Below, piece by piece: positions 22,448-31,241 of a DNA stretch of 33,283 bases (position 1 is its first letter; every line of letters starts with the position of its first letter). Both the position numbers and the translations under genes were made by a program. The notes beneath the pieces were generated by a model, which saw only the letters and a list, made by a program, of their open reading frames with translations, was not told where the DNA came from and made no database searches. This DNA comes from an uncultured Spirochaetaceae bacterium (lineage in GTDB: Bacteria > Spirochaetota > Spirochaetia > Treponematales > Treponemataceae), in NCBI GenBank assembly GCA_902792795.1, contig CADBBB010000010.1, forward strand, positions 1 to 33,283, given 5' to 3'.

Positions 22448-22891
22448 ATGAATGGTTTGACCGGCGAGTATTCGACGACATTGGACGAAAAGGGAAGGAT
22501 CTCACTTCCGGCCAAGATAAAGGCCGCGCTCGAATGCGGTTCTTTGGTCGTCACTCGCGGTTTTGACAAATGCCTTTGGCTTTTTACTCCCCAAGAATGG
22601 GAAAAAATCAGCTCTTCCGTCATGGAAAAGGCTTCGCCCTTGAATCCTCGCCACCGCGCGGTTTTGAGGCACTTGATTTCGCCTGCCACTGAGGTTGAGA
22701 TTGACAAGAGCGGCCGCCTTTCGATAGCGCAAACTTTGCGCGAGGGCGCCGGGCTGGAAAAGGATTGCGTGCTTTTGGGCGTTGACAAGTACATGGAACT
22801 TTGGGACGCAAAGAGCTACGAGGCCTACTTGGACGAGAACGCGTCGACAATTGACGGCGCGGCCGAAGAGTTGGGCGCGATTGTGTTTTAA
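22448..22891 (+). CDS. mraZ: transcriptional regulator MraZ
   Basis: 147 residues from the ATG at 22448. Two SpoVT/AbrB-like MraZ repeats are visible: TGEYSTTLDEKGRISLPAKI (first DXXXR motif, DEKGR) and ATEVEIDKSGRLSIAQTL (second, DKSGR). MraZ forms a ring that binds the repeats in front of its own gene and controls the division and wall cluster. A GTG start at 22433 is possible, but it lies in the third operator box and MraZ proteins usually have only a few residues before GEY, so I prefer 22448. Neither start has a good Shine-Dalgarno sequence. Confidence 0.93.
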   Translation: MNGLTGEYSTTLDEKGRISLPAKIKAALECGSLVVTRGFDKCLWLFTPQEWEKISSSVMEKASPLNPRHRAVLRHLISPATEVEIDKSGRLSIAQTLREGAGLEKDCVLLGVDKYMELWDAKSYEAYLDENASTIDGAAEELGAIVF

Positions 22892-22912
22892 GATTTTTGC
22901 CATCAGGCAATA

Positions 22913-23905
22913 ATGGGTGGGAAAATGACGCCGGTGCACACGCCGGTTCTCTTGGCGGAATGTTTGGAGGAACTTTCGCCGGTTGGAGAGCCGTATGAAA
23001 AAGACGCTTTTATGATTGACTCGACTTTAGGGGAAGGCGGTCACACGGAAGCGTTTTTGCAAAAGTATCCGGGTCTTAAAATTTGCGGCGTTGACGCTGA
23101 CCAAGCGATTCAAGCGCGCGCGAAAGAACGTCTTTCCGCTTTTGGCGGAAGGGCGTTGTTTTACAACGGGTGGTTCAACGATTTTTATTCAGACTATCCG
23201 CGCGATTTGCCTAAGCCGAACTTGATTTTGTTCGACCTGGGCATTTCGATTTTTCATTACGAACTGTCGGGCCGCGGCTTTTCGTTTAGGAATGACGAGC
23301 CGCTTGACATGAGGCTTGATTCGTCCAAGGGGAAGAGCGCGGCCGACATCGTGAACCAAGCGGGCGAGCGCGAGCTTGCCGACTTGATTTACCTTTACGG
23401 CGAAGAAAAGCTTAGCCGCCGCATAGCGAGCGCGCTTGTCGAGGCGCGCGCCTGCGGCAAAATTGAGTCGAGCGCGGCGCTTTCCGGCATAATTGAGAAG
23501 GCGGTTGGCGGCCGCTACGCGCGCGAAAAGATTCATCCGGCCACAAGGACTTTTCAAGCCTTGCGGATTGCGGTGAACGACGAGCTTGGGCATTTGCCCC
23601 GCGCGCTTTTTGACGCCTTCAATGTTTTGGAGGCTGGCGGAAAAATGGGCGTGATCACTTTCCATTCCCTTGAGGATAGGATTGTGAAGAACTTTTTCCG
23701 CAACTTGGCCAAGGAATGCGTTTGTCCGCCAAACGTTCCAAAGTGCGTTTGCGGCGGCCGGCCTTGCGCGGAGATTCTGACAAAGAAGCCGCTTGGGCCG
23801 AGCGACAAAGAGATAAAGGAAAACTCGCCGTCCAGAAGCGCCAAGCTTAGGGTGGTGAGAAAAATATTTGACGCGGACAAGAGCCGCATGGGAGAATGGA
23901 AATGA
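22913..23905 (+). CDS. rsmH: 16S rRNA (cytosine(1402)-N4)-methyltransferase RsmH
   Basis: 330 residues. RsmH (MraW) methylates N4 of C1402 in the decoding centre of 16S rRNA using SAM. Family marks: HTPVLLAECLEEL, the SAM-binding DSTLGEGGHTEAFL and GVDADQ, LFDLGISIFHYE, GRGFSFRNDEPLDMRLD, ARTFQ-type HPATRTFQALRIAVNDEL, and the C-terminal ITFHSLEDRIVKNFF. The start may be the ATG at 22913 or 22925; the second puts GGTGGG just upstream. The stop overlaps the ftsL-like start (ATGA), second gene of the cluster after mraZ as in most bacteria. Confidence 0.95.
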   Translation: MGGKMTPVHTPVLLAECLEELSPVGEPYEKDAFMIDSTLGEGGHTEAFLQKYPGLKICGVDADQAIQARAKERLSAFGGRALFYNGWFNDFYSDYPRDLPKPNLILFDLGISIFHYELSGRGFSFRNDEPLDMRLDSSKGKSAADIVNQAGERELADLIYLYGEEKLSRRIASALVEARACGKIESSAALSGIIEKAVGGRYAREKIHPATRTFQALRIAVNDELGHLPRALFDAFNVLEAGGKMGVITFHSLEDRIVKNFFRNLAKECVCPPNVPKCVCGGRPCAEILTKKPLGPSDKEIKENSPSRSAKLRVVRKIFDADKSRMGEWK

Positions 23906-24189
23906 GGGGACGCGACATTGGCTGGAAAATTTTTGTCATAGTTTGCGCCGCCTTGGTTCCGCTCTTGTTCGCTCTCAACGCGATTCAGGCCGACCGCTAC
24001 ATGAAGGCGCAGGACGAAATAAAGGCGCTTGAGCAAAAGCAGGTCGAGCTGGTTGAGGAAAACAAACGCTTGATAACGGACATAAGTTTGCTTTCAAGCG
24101 GCGAAAGGATAGGCAAGATTGCCGAAGAGGAGCTCGGAATGCGCAAGGCCGAGTCTGAAGAAATTGTGCGCGTTGAAATGCGGCGGTGA
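23902..24189 (+). CDS. ftsL: FtsL/DivIC-like division protein
   Basis: 95 residues from the ATG at 23902, which has GGAG seven bases upstream and overlaps the rsmH stop; the in-frame ATG at 23896 is too close to that site. It has a short cytoplasmic start, one transmembrane helix (IFVIVCAALVPLLFALNAI), and a coiled coil (KAQDEIKALEQKQVELVEEN and following), then a conserved-looking ERIGKIAEEELGMRKA segment typical of FtsL/DivIC. Sequence conservation in this family is very low, so the name rests on size, topology and its place straight after rsmH. It should bridge FtsQ and the septal synthase in the division complex. Confidence 0.8.
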   Translation: MRGRDIGWKIFVIVCAALVPLLFALNAIQADRYMKAQDEIKALEQKQVELVEENKRLITDISLLSSGERIGKIAEEELGMRKAESEEIVRVEMRR

Positions 24190-24201
24190 CACGCCAAAAA
24201 A

Positions 24202-24230
24202 AAGCGGCGTTCCGATTAAGGTCGCCGCTT
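24202..24230 (+). other. hairpin between ftsL-like gene and murF
   Basis: AAGCGGCG (24202-24209) pairs with CGCCGCTT (24223-24230), 13-nt loop, no T-run after it. It sits where ftsI and murE would normally be. It may be a processing or attenuation site, or chance. Confidence 0.4.
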
Positions 24231-24244
24231 AATGGGTTTAAAAA

Positions 24245-25735
24245 ATGGGTGGGGAAGAAAAAAACACAGCTGGCGATTCTCTAATGTCCTTTGACGAACT
24301 GTTGAAGAGCGTGTACGGAAAGTACATCGGCTTCGCGCGCCCAAGCGGCGGCTTTTGCTTCACTTCGGTCACAACGGACAGCCGCTCCGTTCAGCCGGGC
24401 AGTCTTTTTGTTCCCCTCATCGGCGAAAGCCAGGACGGCCATAAATACATTCCCGACGCGCTCAAGGCCGGCGCTTCCGTGGTCTTTGTGACCAATTCCG
24501 TTTACCAAAAAAATTCAGAATATTACATGCAGCTCGCGAGTGAAAACTTGGACAAGACTTTTGTGGCCGTTGAGAACAATATGGCCGCCTTGCAAAACGC
24601 CGCGCGCGCTTACGTCAAGAAATTTCCCAAGCTCATTAAAATTGCCGTTACCGGCTCCAGCGGAAAGACCACCACAAAAGAAATCTTGGCCGCGATTTTG
24701 CGCCAAAAATACAATGTCGTGGCGACGCAAGGAAATTTCAATTCCGAGACCGGACTACCGTTGAGCGTGTTCAACATCCGCGCGGAGCACGAGGTTGGCG
24801 TTTTTGAAATGGGGATGAACCGCGAAAATGAAATTGGAGAAATCGCGCGCGTCCTTGAGCCAAACTACGCCATCATAACCAACATCGGCACGGCTCACAT
24901 TGGAATTCTTGGAAGCCGCGAAAACATAGCCAAAGAAAAAAGAAAAGTTTTCTCTTACATAAACGCGGACGGCGCGGCCTTTGTTCCCGACGAAGACGAC
25001 TTTGCCGACTTTATCAGCGAGGGCGTCAAGGGAAAGGTTGTCCGCTTTGGAAAGAACGTTCCCGAAAGTCAAAGCGGCGTGAGCTTTGTGAGCAACGACG
25101 GCCTTGAAGGAACCCGCTTTGTGATTGACGGAGTTGAGGCGCGCTTGAAAGTTCCGGGCATTTACAATTACACGAACGCCCTCGCGTGCGTCGCCTGCGC
25201 CAAAACGCTTGGCCTTGGCGCGGAGCAAATTCGCGCGGGGCTTGAATCTGTAAAGACCCTTAACGGACGGAGCAACGCTGTCGCCATAACCACAAAGAAG
25301 AATTCAATGGGAGAAAGTAAAAAAGTTATGTTGATGTATGATTGCTACAACGCCAATCCTGATTCCATGGAAAAGGCGCTGGCGCTTTGCGGCTCTCTTG
25401 AAATAAAGGGTCGGATGATTTTCGTTTTGGGCGACATGAAGGAGCTTGGCGAAACTTCCGCCGAGGAACATTCGCGGATCGGCGCGCTGGCCACGTTGAG
25501 CAAGCCGGACTTGATTGTCTTTGTGGGGCCGGAAATGCAAAACGGCGCCAAGGCCGCCAAGCTTTCGGGCTTTTCCAACGTCCAATATTTTGACTCAGCC
25601 GACGTTGACAAGGTGAGCGCCTTTATTTTGGATTATGTAAAGGACGACGATTTTATTTTGCTCAAGGCGTCGCATTCGATGAACTTTGACATGATAGCCA
25701 AAAAAATTGACGCGAGGGAGGCTTTGTCAGCGTAA
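24245..25735 (+). CDS. murF: UDP-MurNAc-tripeptide:D-Ala-D-Ala ligase MurF
   Basis: 496 residues (483 if it starts at the ATG at 24284, MSFDELL, which would match the usual family start better; neither has a clear ribosome site). MurF adds D-Ala-D-Ala to the UDP-MurNAc-tripeptide in the cytoplasm, using ATP. Visible marks: substrate-binding TTDSRSVQPGSLFVPLIGE, the P-loop AVTGSSGKTTTKE (about residue 136), GNFNSETGLPLSVF, EMGMNRENEIGEIA, NIGTAHIGILGS and the C-terminal domain YDCYNANPDSMEKAL with VLGDMKELGE. All catalytic blocks are intact. Confidence 0.95.
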   Translation: MGGEEKNTAGDSLMSFDELLKSVYGKYIGFARPSGGFCFTSVTTDSRSVQPGSLFVPLIGESQDGHKYIPDALKAGASVVFVTNSVYQKNSEYYMQLASENLDKTFVAVENNMAALQNAARAYVKKFPKLIKIAVTGSSGKTTTKEILAAILRQKYNVVATQGNFNSETGLPLSVFNIRAEHEVGVFEMGMNRENEIGEIARVLEPNYAIITNIGTAHIGILGSRENIAKEKRKVFSYINADGAAFVPDEDDFADFISEGVKGKVVRFGKNVPESQSGVSFVSNDGLEGTRFVIDGVEARLKVPGIYNYTNALACVACAKTLGLGAEQIRAGLESVKTLNGRSNAVAITTKKNSMGESKKVMLMYDCYNANPDSMEKALALCGSLEIKGRMIFVLGDMKELGETSAEEHSRIGALATLSKPDLIVFVGPEMQNGAKAAKLSGFSNVQYFDSADVDKVSAFILDYVKDDDFILLKASHSMNFDMIAKKIDAREALSA

Positions 25736-25736
25736 A

Positions 25737-26884
25737 ATGGCCGGATACACTTTTTATCCCGACAAACCCCTTTCTCAATATAAAAAGAGCGACACCGGCT
25801 TGATTGTCTCCATAATTTTGATGTGGGGACTTGGAATAGGAACGCTTTTTGTTTGCTCGTCCGCCTATTGCGGAAAAGTTTTTGGCGACGAGCTTTTGCT
25901 GGTCAAGCGCCAGCTTTTTGCCAGCGCGGCGGGATTCGCGGGCCTTTTGTTCTTCGCGTTCGCGCCTCTTTCCAAAATAAGAAAAATGCTTCCGATAATA
26001 ATGCTTGTTTGCGTCGTGCTTTTGCTGGCGACATTTGTTCCGGCCTTCAACGAGGAGCGCAACGGAGCCAAGCGCTGGGTCAAGCTGCCTTTCTTTAGAT
26101 TCCAGCCGTCGGAGCTTGCCAAGTTCGCGATAATTCTTTACCTTGCGAATTTCTTTGACAAATATCAGCGCGAAAGCGATTCCGAGGAGCGCTCCGTTTT
26201 TCCGGCGGTCGTCGTGATGAGTCTTTTTGTCGCCTTGATTTTTGCCGAAAAAGATTTTTCAACCGGCTTGTTCCGATGGCGGCGATAGGTTTGCCCGCGC
26301 TCGCGATGATGATTGTTTGGGAACCCTACCGCATGGAGCGCATCGCGGGATATTTGCACCCGGAAGAATTTAGCCAAGGCGTGAACTATCAGACCAACGC
26401 TTCCCTTAGGGCGATTGGCGCCGGCGGCTTTTGGGGCCAGGGAATCGGGAACGGATTGACAAAACTCAATTCCATTCCCGAAGTGCAGGCCGACTATATT
26501 TTTGCCGGATGGACGGAGGCTATGGGCTTTGTTGGCGTGGCGCTTTATTTTGCGGTCTTGTGCGTCTTTGCCTGGCGGGCCTACAAGCGCGCGTTTTATT
26601 GCCCCGACCGTTTTGGGGCGATTGGAACTTTTGGATGCATTTCGGCGATTTTCTTTCAGTCTTTGGCCAACGTGGCGGTTGTTTGCGCCGCGATTCCTTC
26701 GACGGGAATTCCGCTTCCGTTTTTTAGCGCGGGCGGTTCTTCGATGATCGTGACTCTTTGCATGTGCGGCTTTATGATTAACGCCGCGCGCGGAGACTGC
26801 GAGTCGTCCGAAGATTATTCCGACAAAGAAGACGACGATAGTTTGGAAGTCTTGAACGAGGCGGGTGTGTATGAGCGATTATAG
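25737..26884 (+). pseudogene. ftsW: ftsW (SEDS lipid II polymerase), broken by frameshift and internal deletion
   Basis: Two overlapping frames make up one FtsW. The first (25737-26288, 183 residues) holds the N-terminal helices and the family segment NGAKRWVKLPFFRFQPSELAK, then runs to AEKDFSTG and ends in unrelated RWRR. The second (26276-26884) resumes with EPYRMERIAGYLHPEEF, NASLRAIGAGGFWGQGIGNG, IPEVQADYIFAGWTEAMGFVG and PLPFFSAGGSS. In E. coli FtsW about 39 residues separate the EPDLGT and EPYRIRR motifs; here only about 18 codons lie between the matching points, so roughly 20 codons, most of one membrane helix, are missing as well as the frame. Start at 25737 follows GGGAGG at some distance. 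FtsW is normally essential, so either the assembly is wrong here or another SEDS protein substitutes. The 3' end overlaps ftsQ by 14 nt. Confidence 0.8.
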
Positions 26885-27707
26885 CGCGGTGCGCGAATTT
26901 GACCAATTTATACTCAACAAAAAGCCAGAAGAGAAGGGCGACGAGAAATTTTTTAAGACGATAAAAATTGTTGTCTGCGTTTTGTGCGGACTTCTTGCCG
27001 TTGAAATTTTTCTTTACAAATTTGTCCGGCCCAGCGCCCGCGCCCCGCGCGTTGTCTTTACCGGCCTTTGCAATTATCGCGCCGAAGACTTGACGCAAGA
27101 AATTTTGGGAATGAGAACGGGAAACTATTTTACCTTTGACACCGCCGCGCTGGCCGCCAAGCTTTCTTCGATAAGCGGAATTGAGTCCGTTGAAATTGAA
27201 AAACGCTTTCCGGACAAAATCGCCGTTCGGGTCAAGGAAAGAGTTCCGGTGGCGATGACGTTTGTGAGCGACGGCGCCAAAACGATTCCCGCGCAGATTG
27301 ACAAGAACTGCGTTTTGTTCGAGTGCCCCAACGTAAGCCTTGACAACACGCTTCCGATAATTTCCGGCATTCCGGTTGAGTTTCTTTCCGGCGGAATGAG
27401 GATTCCGGCCAAGTACAGGACGTTGATTGACCAAATTGACAAAATACGCTCGCTTCCGCAAAAGTATTTTGCCGCCGTTTCCGAGATTTGCGTTCTTCCC
27501 AAAAAATACGGCAACTACGAATTGATGATAATTCCGGTAAATTCGCGGGCGCGAGTTTTGACCGACAGAGTCTTGAATGAAGCGGCTCTTCAGTATATGA
27601 TGGTAGTGTTGGAAGTTGTAAATTCCATCGCGCCTGACGCTACTGAAATAGACTTGCGTTACGGCTCGGTTTCTTACAGAACGCCACATGGAGGAAATCT
27701 TGAGTGA
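26871..27707 (+). CDS. ftsQ: cell division protein FtsQ/DivIB
   Basis: 278 residues from the ATG at 26871 (a GTG two codons earlier is also open). Cytoplasmic N-terminus of about 38 residues, one transmembrane helix (IKIVVCVLCGLLAVEIFLYKF), then a POTRA domain: VVFTGLCNYRAEDLTQEI, FTFDTAALAAKLSSISGIE and VEIEKRFPDKIAVRVKER, the last being the most conserved part of the family. A beta domain follows (LPIISGIPVEFLSGG). FtsQ recruits FtsL/FtsB and the septal synthase. It sits between ftsW and ftsA as in many bacteria; the start lies inside ftsW and the stop overlaps the ftsA start. Confidence 0.9.
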   Translation: MSDYSAVREFDQFILNKKPEEKGDEKFFKTIKIVVCVLCGLLAVEIFLYKFVRPSARAPRVVFTGLCNYRAEDLTQEILGMRTGNYFTFDTAALAAKLSSISGIESVEIEKRFPDKIAVRVKERVPVAMTFVSDGAKTIPAQIDKNCVLFECPNVSLDNTLPIISGIPVEFLSGGMRIPAKYRTLIDQIDKIRSLPQKYFAAVSEICVLPKKYGNYELMIIPVNSRARVLTDRVLNEAALQYMMVVLEVVNSIAPDATEIDLRYGSVSYRTPHGGNLE

Positions 27708-28938
27708 TATAATAGTCGGCCTTGACGTTGGAACAAGCGCCGTTCGCGTCGCGATTGGCGAACTGACAAGCGACGGAAAGATTGAAATTATAGGACTTAG
27801 CGACAAGAAGTCGCAGGGCTTGCGCAACGGAGCCATCGTGAACCTTGAGGCCGCGGGCTCGATCATAAAGGACGCGGTCGACTCCGCCGAGCAGAACGCC
27901 GGATTTGAAGTGACTTCTTGCGTCGCGGCCATCGGAGGCCCGCAAATTGAATGCCTCAATTCGCGCGGACAGGCCGCCGTGGCCAAAAGAGGAAAGTCTA
28001 ACGGAGAGATTACAAGGGCCGACGTTGAGCGCGTCATTGAAAACGCGCGCAGCGTTCCCATCGCTCCCGACAAGGAAATTTTGCACGTAATTCCAAAAAG
28101 CTACACCGTCGACCAAGTAGGCGGCGTGAAGGATCCGATAAACATGATGGGCGTTCGCCTTGAGACGGAAATTCATATCGTCACCGCCTCTAAGACCGCC
28201 ATCCAGAACGTTCGCGATTGCGTCAACCGCGCGGGCTACGATTTGGACCGCATCATGCAAAAGACGCTCGCCGCCGCGCAGGCCGTCGTCCATCAGGACG
28301 AGATGGAGCTTGGCTCGATTTTGATTGACTTGGGAGCCGGAACTACGGACGTTTTGGTTTTGCACGACGGCGCTCCGCTCACAAGCTTTTCGCTCAAGAA
28401 TTGCGGCTACTATGTCACCAACGACATAGCGATTGTAAAAGGAATTCCGCCGGCCGCCGCCGAAGAGATAAAGGTTCGCGACGGCTGCTGCTACCGCGAC
28501 ATGCTTGACAATCCGCGCGAAGTCACAATTCCCGGAGTGGGAGGACGGCCGCCGGAGCTGACAAGCCAGACTGAGATTTGCGACATCATTCAGCCGCGCA
28601 TGGAAGAAATTTTCATGACCGTCCGCAGCGAGATTGTCCGAAAGACAGACCTTACGCGCCTTAGCGGAAACATAATTTTGACAGGCGGCGGCGCGCAGAT
28701 GGAAGGCGTTTTGGAATTGGCCAAGGACGTTTTTGGAACGACGGCGGTTCGCTTGGGAATTCCTGAAAGCCTTGGCGGAATTGAAGAGGATTACAGAAAG
28801 CCCGAGTGGGCCACCGCCATCGGTTTGGTCATTTCGCAAAAGGATTCGCTTTTGCAGTCGGCCAAGAGCGTCCGCCACAAGAAGCAGCCTGGACAGGCCG
28901 GCGGTTTGTGGCAAAAACTAAAAAAGGCATTTTTTTAA
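27700..28938 (+). CDS. ftsA: cell division protein FtsA
   Basis: 412 residues from a TTG at 27700. This start is chosen because GGAGG (27690-27694) lies five bases upstream; an ATG at 27688 is in frame but overlaps that site and has no site of its own. Actin-fold ATPase: phosphate 1 VGLDVGTSAVRVAIGE, phosphate 2 LIDLGAGTTDVLVLH, adenosine motif IILTGGGAQMEGV, and the FtsA 1C domain between (about residues 80-160). The C-terminus GLWQKLKKAFF is the amphipathic membrane-targeting helix that anchors FtsZ to the membrane. The TTG start overlaps the ftsQ stop (TTGAGTGA), which couples and probably limits its translation. Confidence 0.95.
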   Translation: MSDIIVGLDVGTSAVRVAIGELTSDGKIEIIGLSDKKSQGLRNGAIVNLEAAGSIIKDAVDSAEQNAGFEVTSCVAAIGGPQIECLNSRGQAAVAKRGKSNGEITRADVERVIENARSVPIAPDKEILHVIPKSYTVDQVGGVKDPINMMGVRLETEIHIVTASKTAIQNVRDCVNRAGYDLDRIMQKTLAAAQAVVHQDEMELGSILIDLGAGTTDVLVLHDGAPLTSFSLKNCGYYVTNDIAIVKGIPPAAAEEIKVRDGCCYRDMLDNPREVTIPGVGGRPPELTSQTEICDIIQPRMEEIFMTVRSEIVRKTDLTRLSGNIILTGGGAQMEGVLELAKDVFGTTAVRLGIPESLGGIEEDYRKPEWATAIGLVISQKDSLLQSAKSVRHKKQPGQAGGLWQKLKKAFF

Positions 28939-28971
28939 TTTGTAGATATATACATTGGGAGGGATAAAAAA

Positions 28972-30285
28972 ATGAGTTTGATGGATCATTCTATCGTGGA
29001 CGAAGAGGGCAAGATGTTGCTGAAGCCCAATCCGACAAAGATTAAGGTTGTCGGTTGCGGCGGCGGCGGTTCCAACGCTGTCAACCGCATGATTGACGCG
29101 AAAATTCCAAACGTTGAGTTCATCGTAATCAACACCGATGTCCAAGCGTTGAACTGCTCTCGCGCGCAGACCAAGGTTGTCATCGGACAAAAGGTGACAG
29201 GCGGTTTGGGAGCGGGCGGAAACCCGGAAGTGGGCGAGCAGGCCGCCGAAGAGGACAAGGAGAACATAAAGAACATCTTGGCCGGTGCCAATATGGTTTT
29301 TGTCACCGCCGGAATGGGCGGCGGCACAGGAACTGGTTCCGCGCCTGTGGTTGCCAAAATCGCGCGCGAGTTGGGCGCCTTGACAGTTGGCGTCGTGACC
29401 ACCCCTTTTGACTTTGAAGGCGCGATAAGAATGGGCTACGCCCAAAACGGAATTGAAAAGCTTCACAAAGAAGTCGACTCGTTGATTGTCATTCCCAACC
29501 AGCAGCTTTTGAAAATAATCGACAAGAAGGCGCCCGTAACACAAGCCTTCCGAGTGGCCGACGACGTTTTGCGCCACGGCGTTGAAGGAATTTCCCGCAT
29601 CATCACGATGCCCGGCGAAGTGAACACAGACTTTGCCGACGTGACCGCGGCCATGAAGGGTCAGGGCGACGCCTTGCTTGGCGTTGGAATCGGCAAGGGC
29701 GAAAACCGCGCGGTCGACGCGGCCACAAGCGCGATCAACAATCCTTTGCTTGAAGACATGAACATCGACGGAGCCAAGAACATTTTGATAAATGTTTCTT
29801 CTTGCGGAAATGTTTCTTTGTGCGAGACGGAAGAGATGGCCAAAATCATCACCGCCAGCGCCGATCCCAACAGCCGCGTGTTCTGGGGCAACGTGGTCGA
29901 TCCCAACATGGCCGAAGACGATTTGAGCGTTACCGTAATCGCCACCGGCTTTAACCAGGCTTCTCCCTCGGAAATTTTGAAGGACAGCCTTAAGGCGCAG
30001 GCCAAGAAAGACAGCGACGAAAATCTTTTGGACTACGGCGAGTTTGACAGCCTCCTTCACGGAGCTTCAAGCCGCCGAGAGGAAGACCTTGAGCCGGTCG
30101 CCGTGGAAGCGGCCGCCGACAAGGAAGAGGCCGGAACTTTAGGAAAGGACTTGGCCGCCTCGTACGCTTCAAGGGCAAGAGGCTCGGCGATTGAGCCGCC
30201 CGCCGGCTTTAGCGGCAGCGACGACCTTTCGCAGCCGGCCTGCTGGAGAAACAGGGGCTTGAGCCGCGAAATCAATTTGCGCTAG
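28972..30285 (+). CDS. ftsZ: cell division protein FtsZ
   Basis: 437 residues. Tubulin-like GTPase that forms the division ring. The globular part is intact: [23 protein letters not shown], the signature [13 protein letters not shown], the T7-loop region NTDFADV and the FtsZ C-terminal domain ([11 protein letters not shown]). A linker rich in Ala, Glu and Ser follows, then the tail [21 protein letters not shown]; the segment PACWRNRG takes the place of the usual FtsA-binding peptide (DIPAFLRRQ type). GGGAGGG lies upstream of the ATG. It is 33 nt after ftsA and no strong promoter is evident there. Confidence 0.97.
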   Translation: MSLMDHSIVDEEGKMLLKPNPTKIKVVGCGGGGSNAVNRMIDAKIPNVEFIVINTDVQALNCSRAQTKVVIGQKVTGGLGAGGNPEVGEQAAEEDKENIKNILAGANMVFVTAGMGGGTGTGSAPVVAKIARELGALTVGVVTTPFDFEGAIRMGYAQNGIEKLHKEVDSLIVIPNQQLLKIIDKKAPVTQAFRVADDVLRHGVEGISRIITMPGEVNTDFADVTAAMKGQGDALLGVGIGKGENRAVDAATSAINNPLLEDMNIDGAKNILINVSSCGNVSLCETEEMAKIITASADPNSRVFWGNVVDPNMAEDDLSVTVIATGFNQASPSEILKDSLKAQAKKDSDENLLDYGEFDSLLHGASSRREEDLEPVAVEAAADKEEAGTLGKDLAASYASRARGSAIEPPAGFSGSDDLSQPACWRNRGLSREINLR

Positions 30286-30309
30286 GCGCCAAAAAATTAG
30301 GTTTTGACG

Positions 30310-31218
30310 ATGACTTCAGATGAAGCGCTGAAAAAATTCTACGCCAATTTGATTATGGTTGACGGCCGCTCTGAACTGACGGCGCAAACATACAAAACGG
30401 CGGCCAAGGAATTTTTGGGCTATCTGGAGCGTCAAAATATATCTTTGCCTAAGGTGACGGCCAAGGATTTGTTGTATTACTTGTCAAGCAGAAAGGCCGG
30501 CGGTTGTTCGGAACTTACGCTTGCCAAGGACATCAGCGCCTTGCGCGCCTTGGGTTCGCTTTTGGTTTTGGAAAACGTTTGGCCGCAGAACGAGGCTCTT
30601 GTCCTTGACCGGCCAAAGGCGCGAAGAAGTTTGCCGCGCGTTTTGAGCGTCGAGCAAGTTGACGCTTTGCTTGCGTCAATAGACGTTTCCGACGCTTTGG
30701 GTGTTCGCGACCGCGCGCTTTTTGAACTGGTTTATTCTTGCGGCCTTAGAATAAGCGAGGCGGCCGGACTTTTAATCGGAAACCTTCACTTGAGCGAAAT
30801 GCTTTTGCTTGTCCGAGGAAAAGGCGACAAGGAGAGAATCGTTCCTTTTGGAGACGCGGCCAAAGAATGGCTTGAAAAATACTTGAACGAAGTCCGGCCA
30901 AACTTGGTCGGAAAAAGAATCGTTCCCCAAGTTTTTGTAAATTACAAGGGCGAGCCTATTTCCCGCAAGGGAATATGGAAGCGCTTTAAGGAGCTGGAAG
31001 CCTTGACCGGAATCGACTGCAAGGTTCACACTTTGCGCCATTCCTTTGCGACACATTTGCTTTCCGGCGGCGCGGACTTGCGCAGCGTCCAGGCTTTGCT
31101 GGGCCATTCGGATTTGGCCACGACGCAGATATACACTCACGTAAGCGATTCCCAATTGCGTGACTATCATAAAGAATATTTTCCGGGCCACGCCCAAACA
31201 GAGGGCGCGCGCGGATAG
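30310..31218 (+). CDS. xerC: tyrosine recombinase, XerC/XerD type
   Basis: 302 residues from the ATG at 30310 (a TTG two codons earlier is in frame; only a weak AGG precedes). N-terminal SAM-like core-binding domain (about residues 5-95, with ELTAQTYKTAAKEFLGYL) and catalytic domain with the full set of residues: Arg in CGLRISEAAG, Lys in GKGDKERIVPFG, His and Arg in HTLRHSFATHLL, His in LLGHSDLATT, and the nucleophile Tyr in IYTHV. The length and motifs match chromosome-dimer resolvases acting at dif. Whether it is XerC or XerD cannot be decided here; placement after ftsZ resembles the codV/xerC neighbour of other bacteria. No prophage genes are nearby, so a phage integrase is unlikely. Confidence 0.85.
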   Translation: MTSDEALKKFYANLIMVDGRSELTAQTYKTAAKEFLGYLERQNISLPKVTAKDLLYYLSSRKAGGCSELTLAKDISALRALGSLLVLENVWPQNEALVLDRPKARRSLPRVLSVEQVDALLASIDVSDALGVRDRALFELVYSCGLRISEAAGLLIGNLHLSEMLLLVRGKGDKERIVPFGDAAKEWLEKYLNEVRPNLVGKRIVPQVFVNYKGEPISRKGIWKRFKELEALTGIDCKVHTLRHSFATHLLSGGADLRSVQALLGHSDLATTQIYTHVSDSQLRDYHKEYFPGHAQTEGARG

Positions 31219-31241
31219 CGGTACTAATTGGAGGAAATTAT

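Noticed and set aside
26778..30060. Very long minus-strand open frames opposite ftsQ, ftsA and ftsZ (380 to 431 codons)
   Set aside because: They lie exactly antisense to well-recognised genes, their translations are low-complexity and basic with no family motif, and the codon bias of the plus-strand genes explains the lack of stops.
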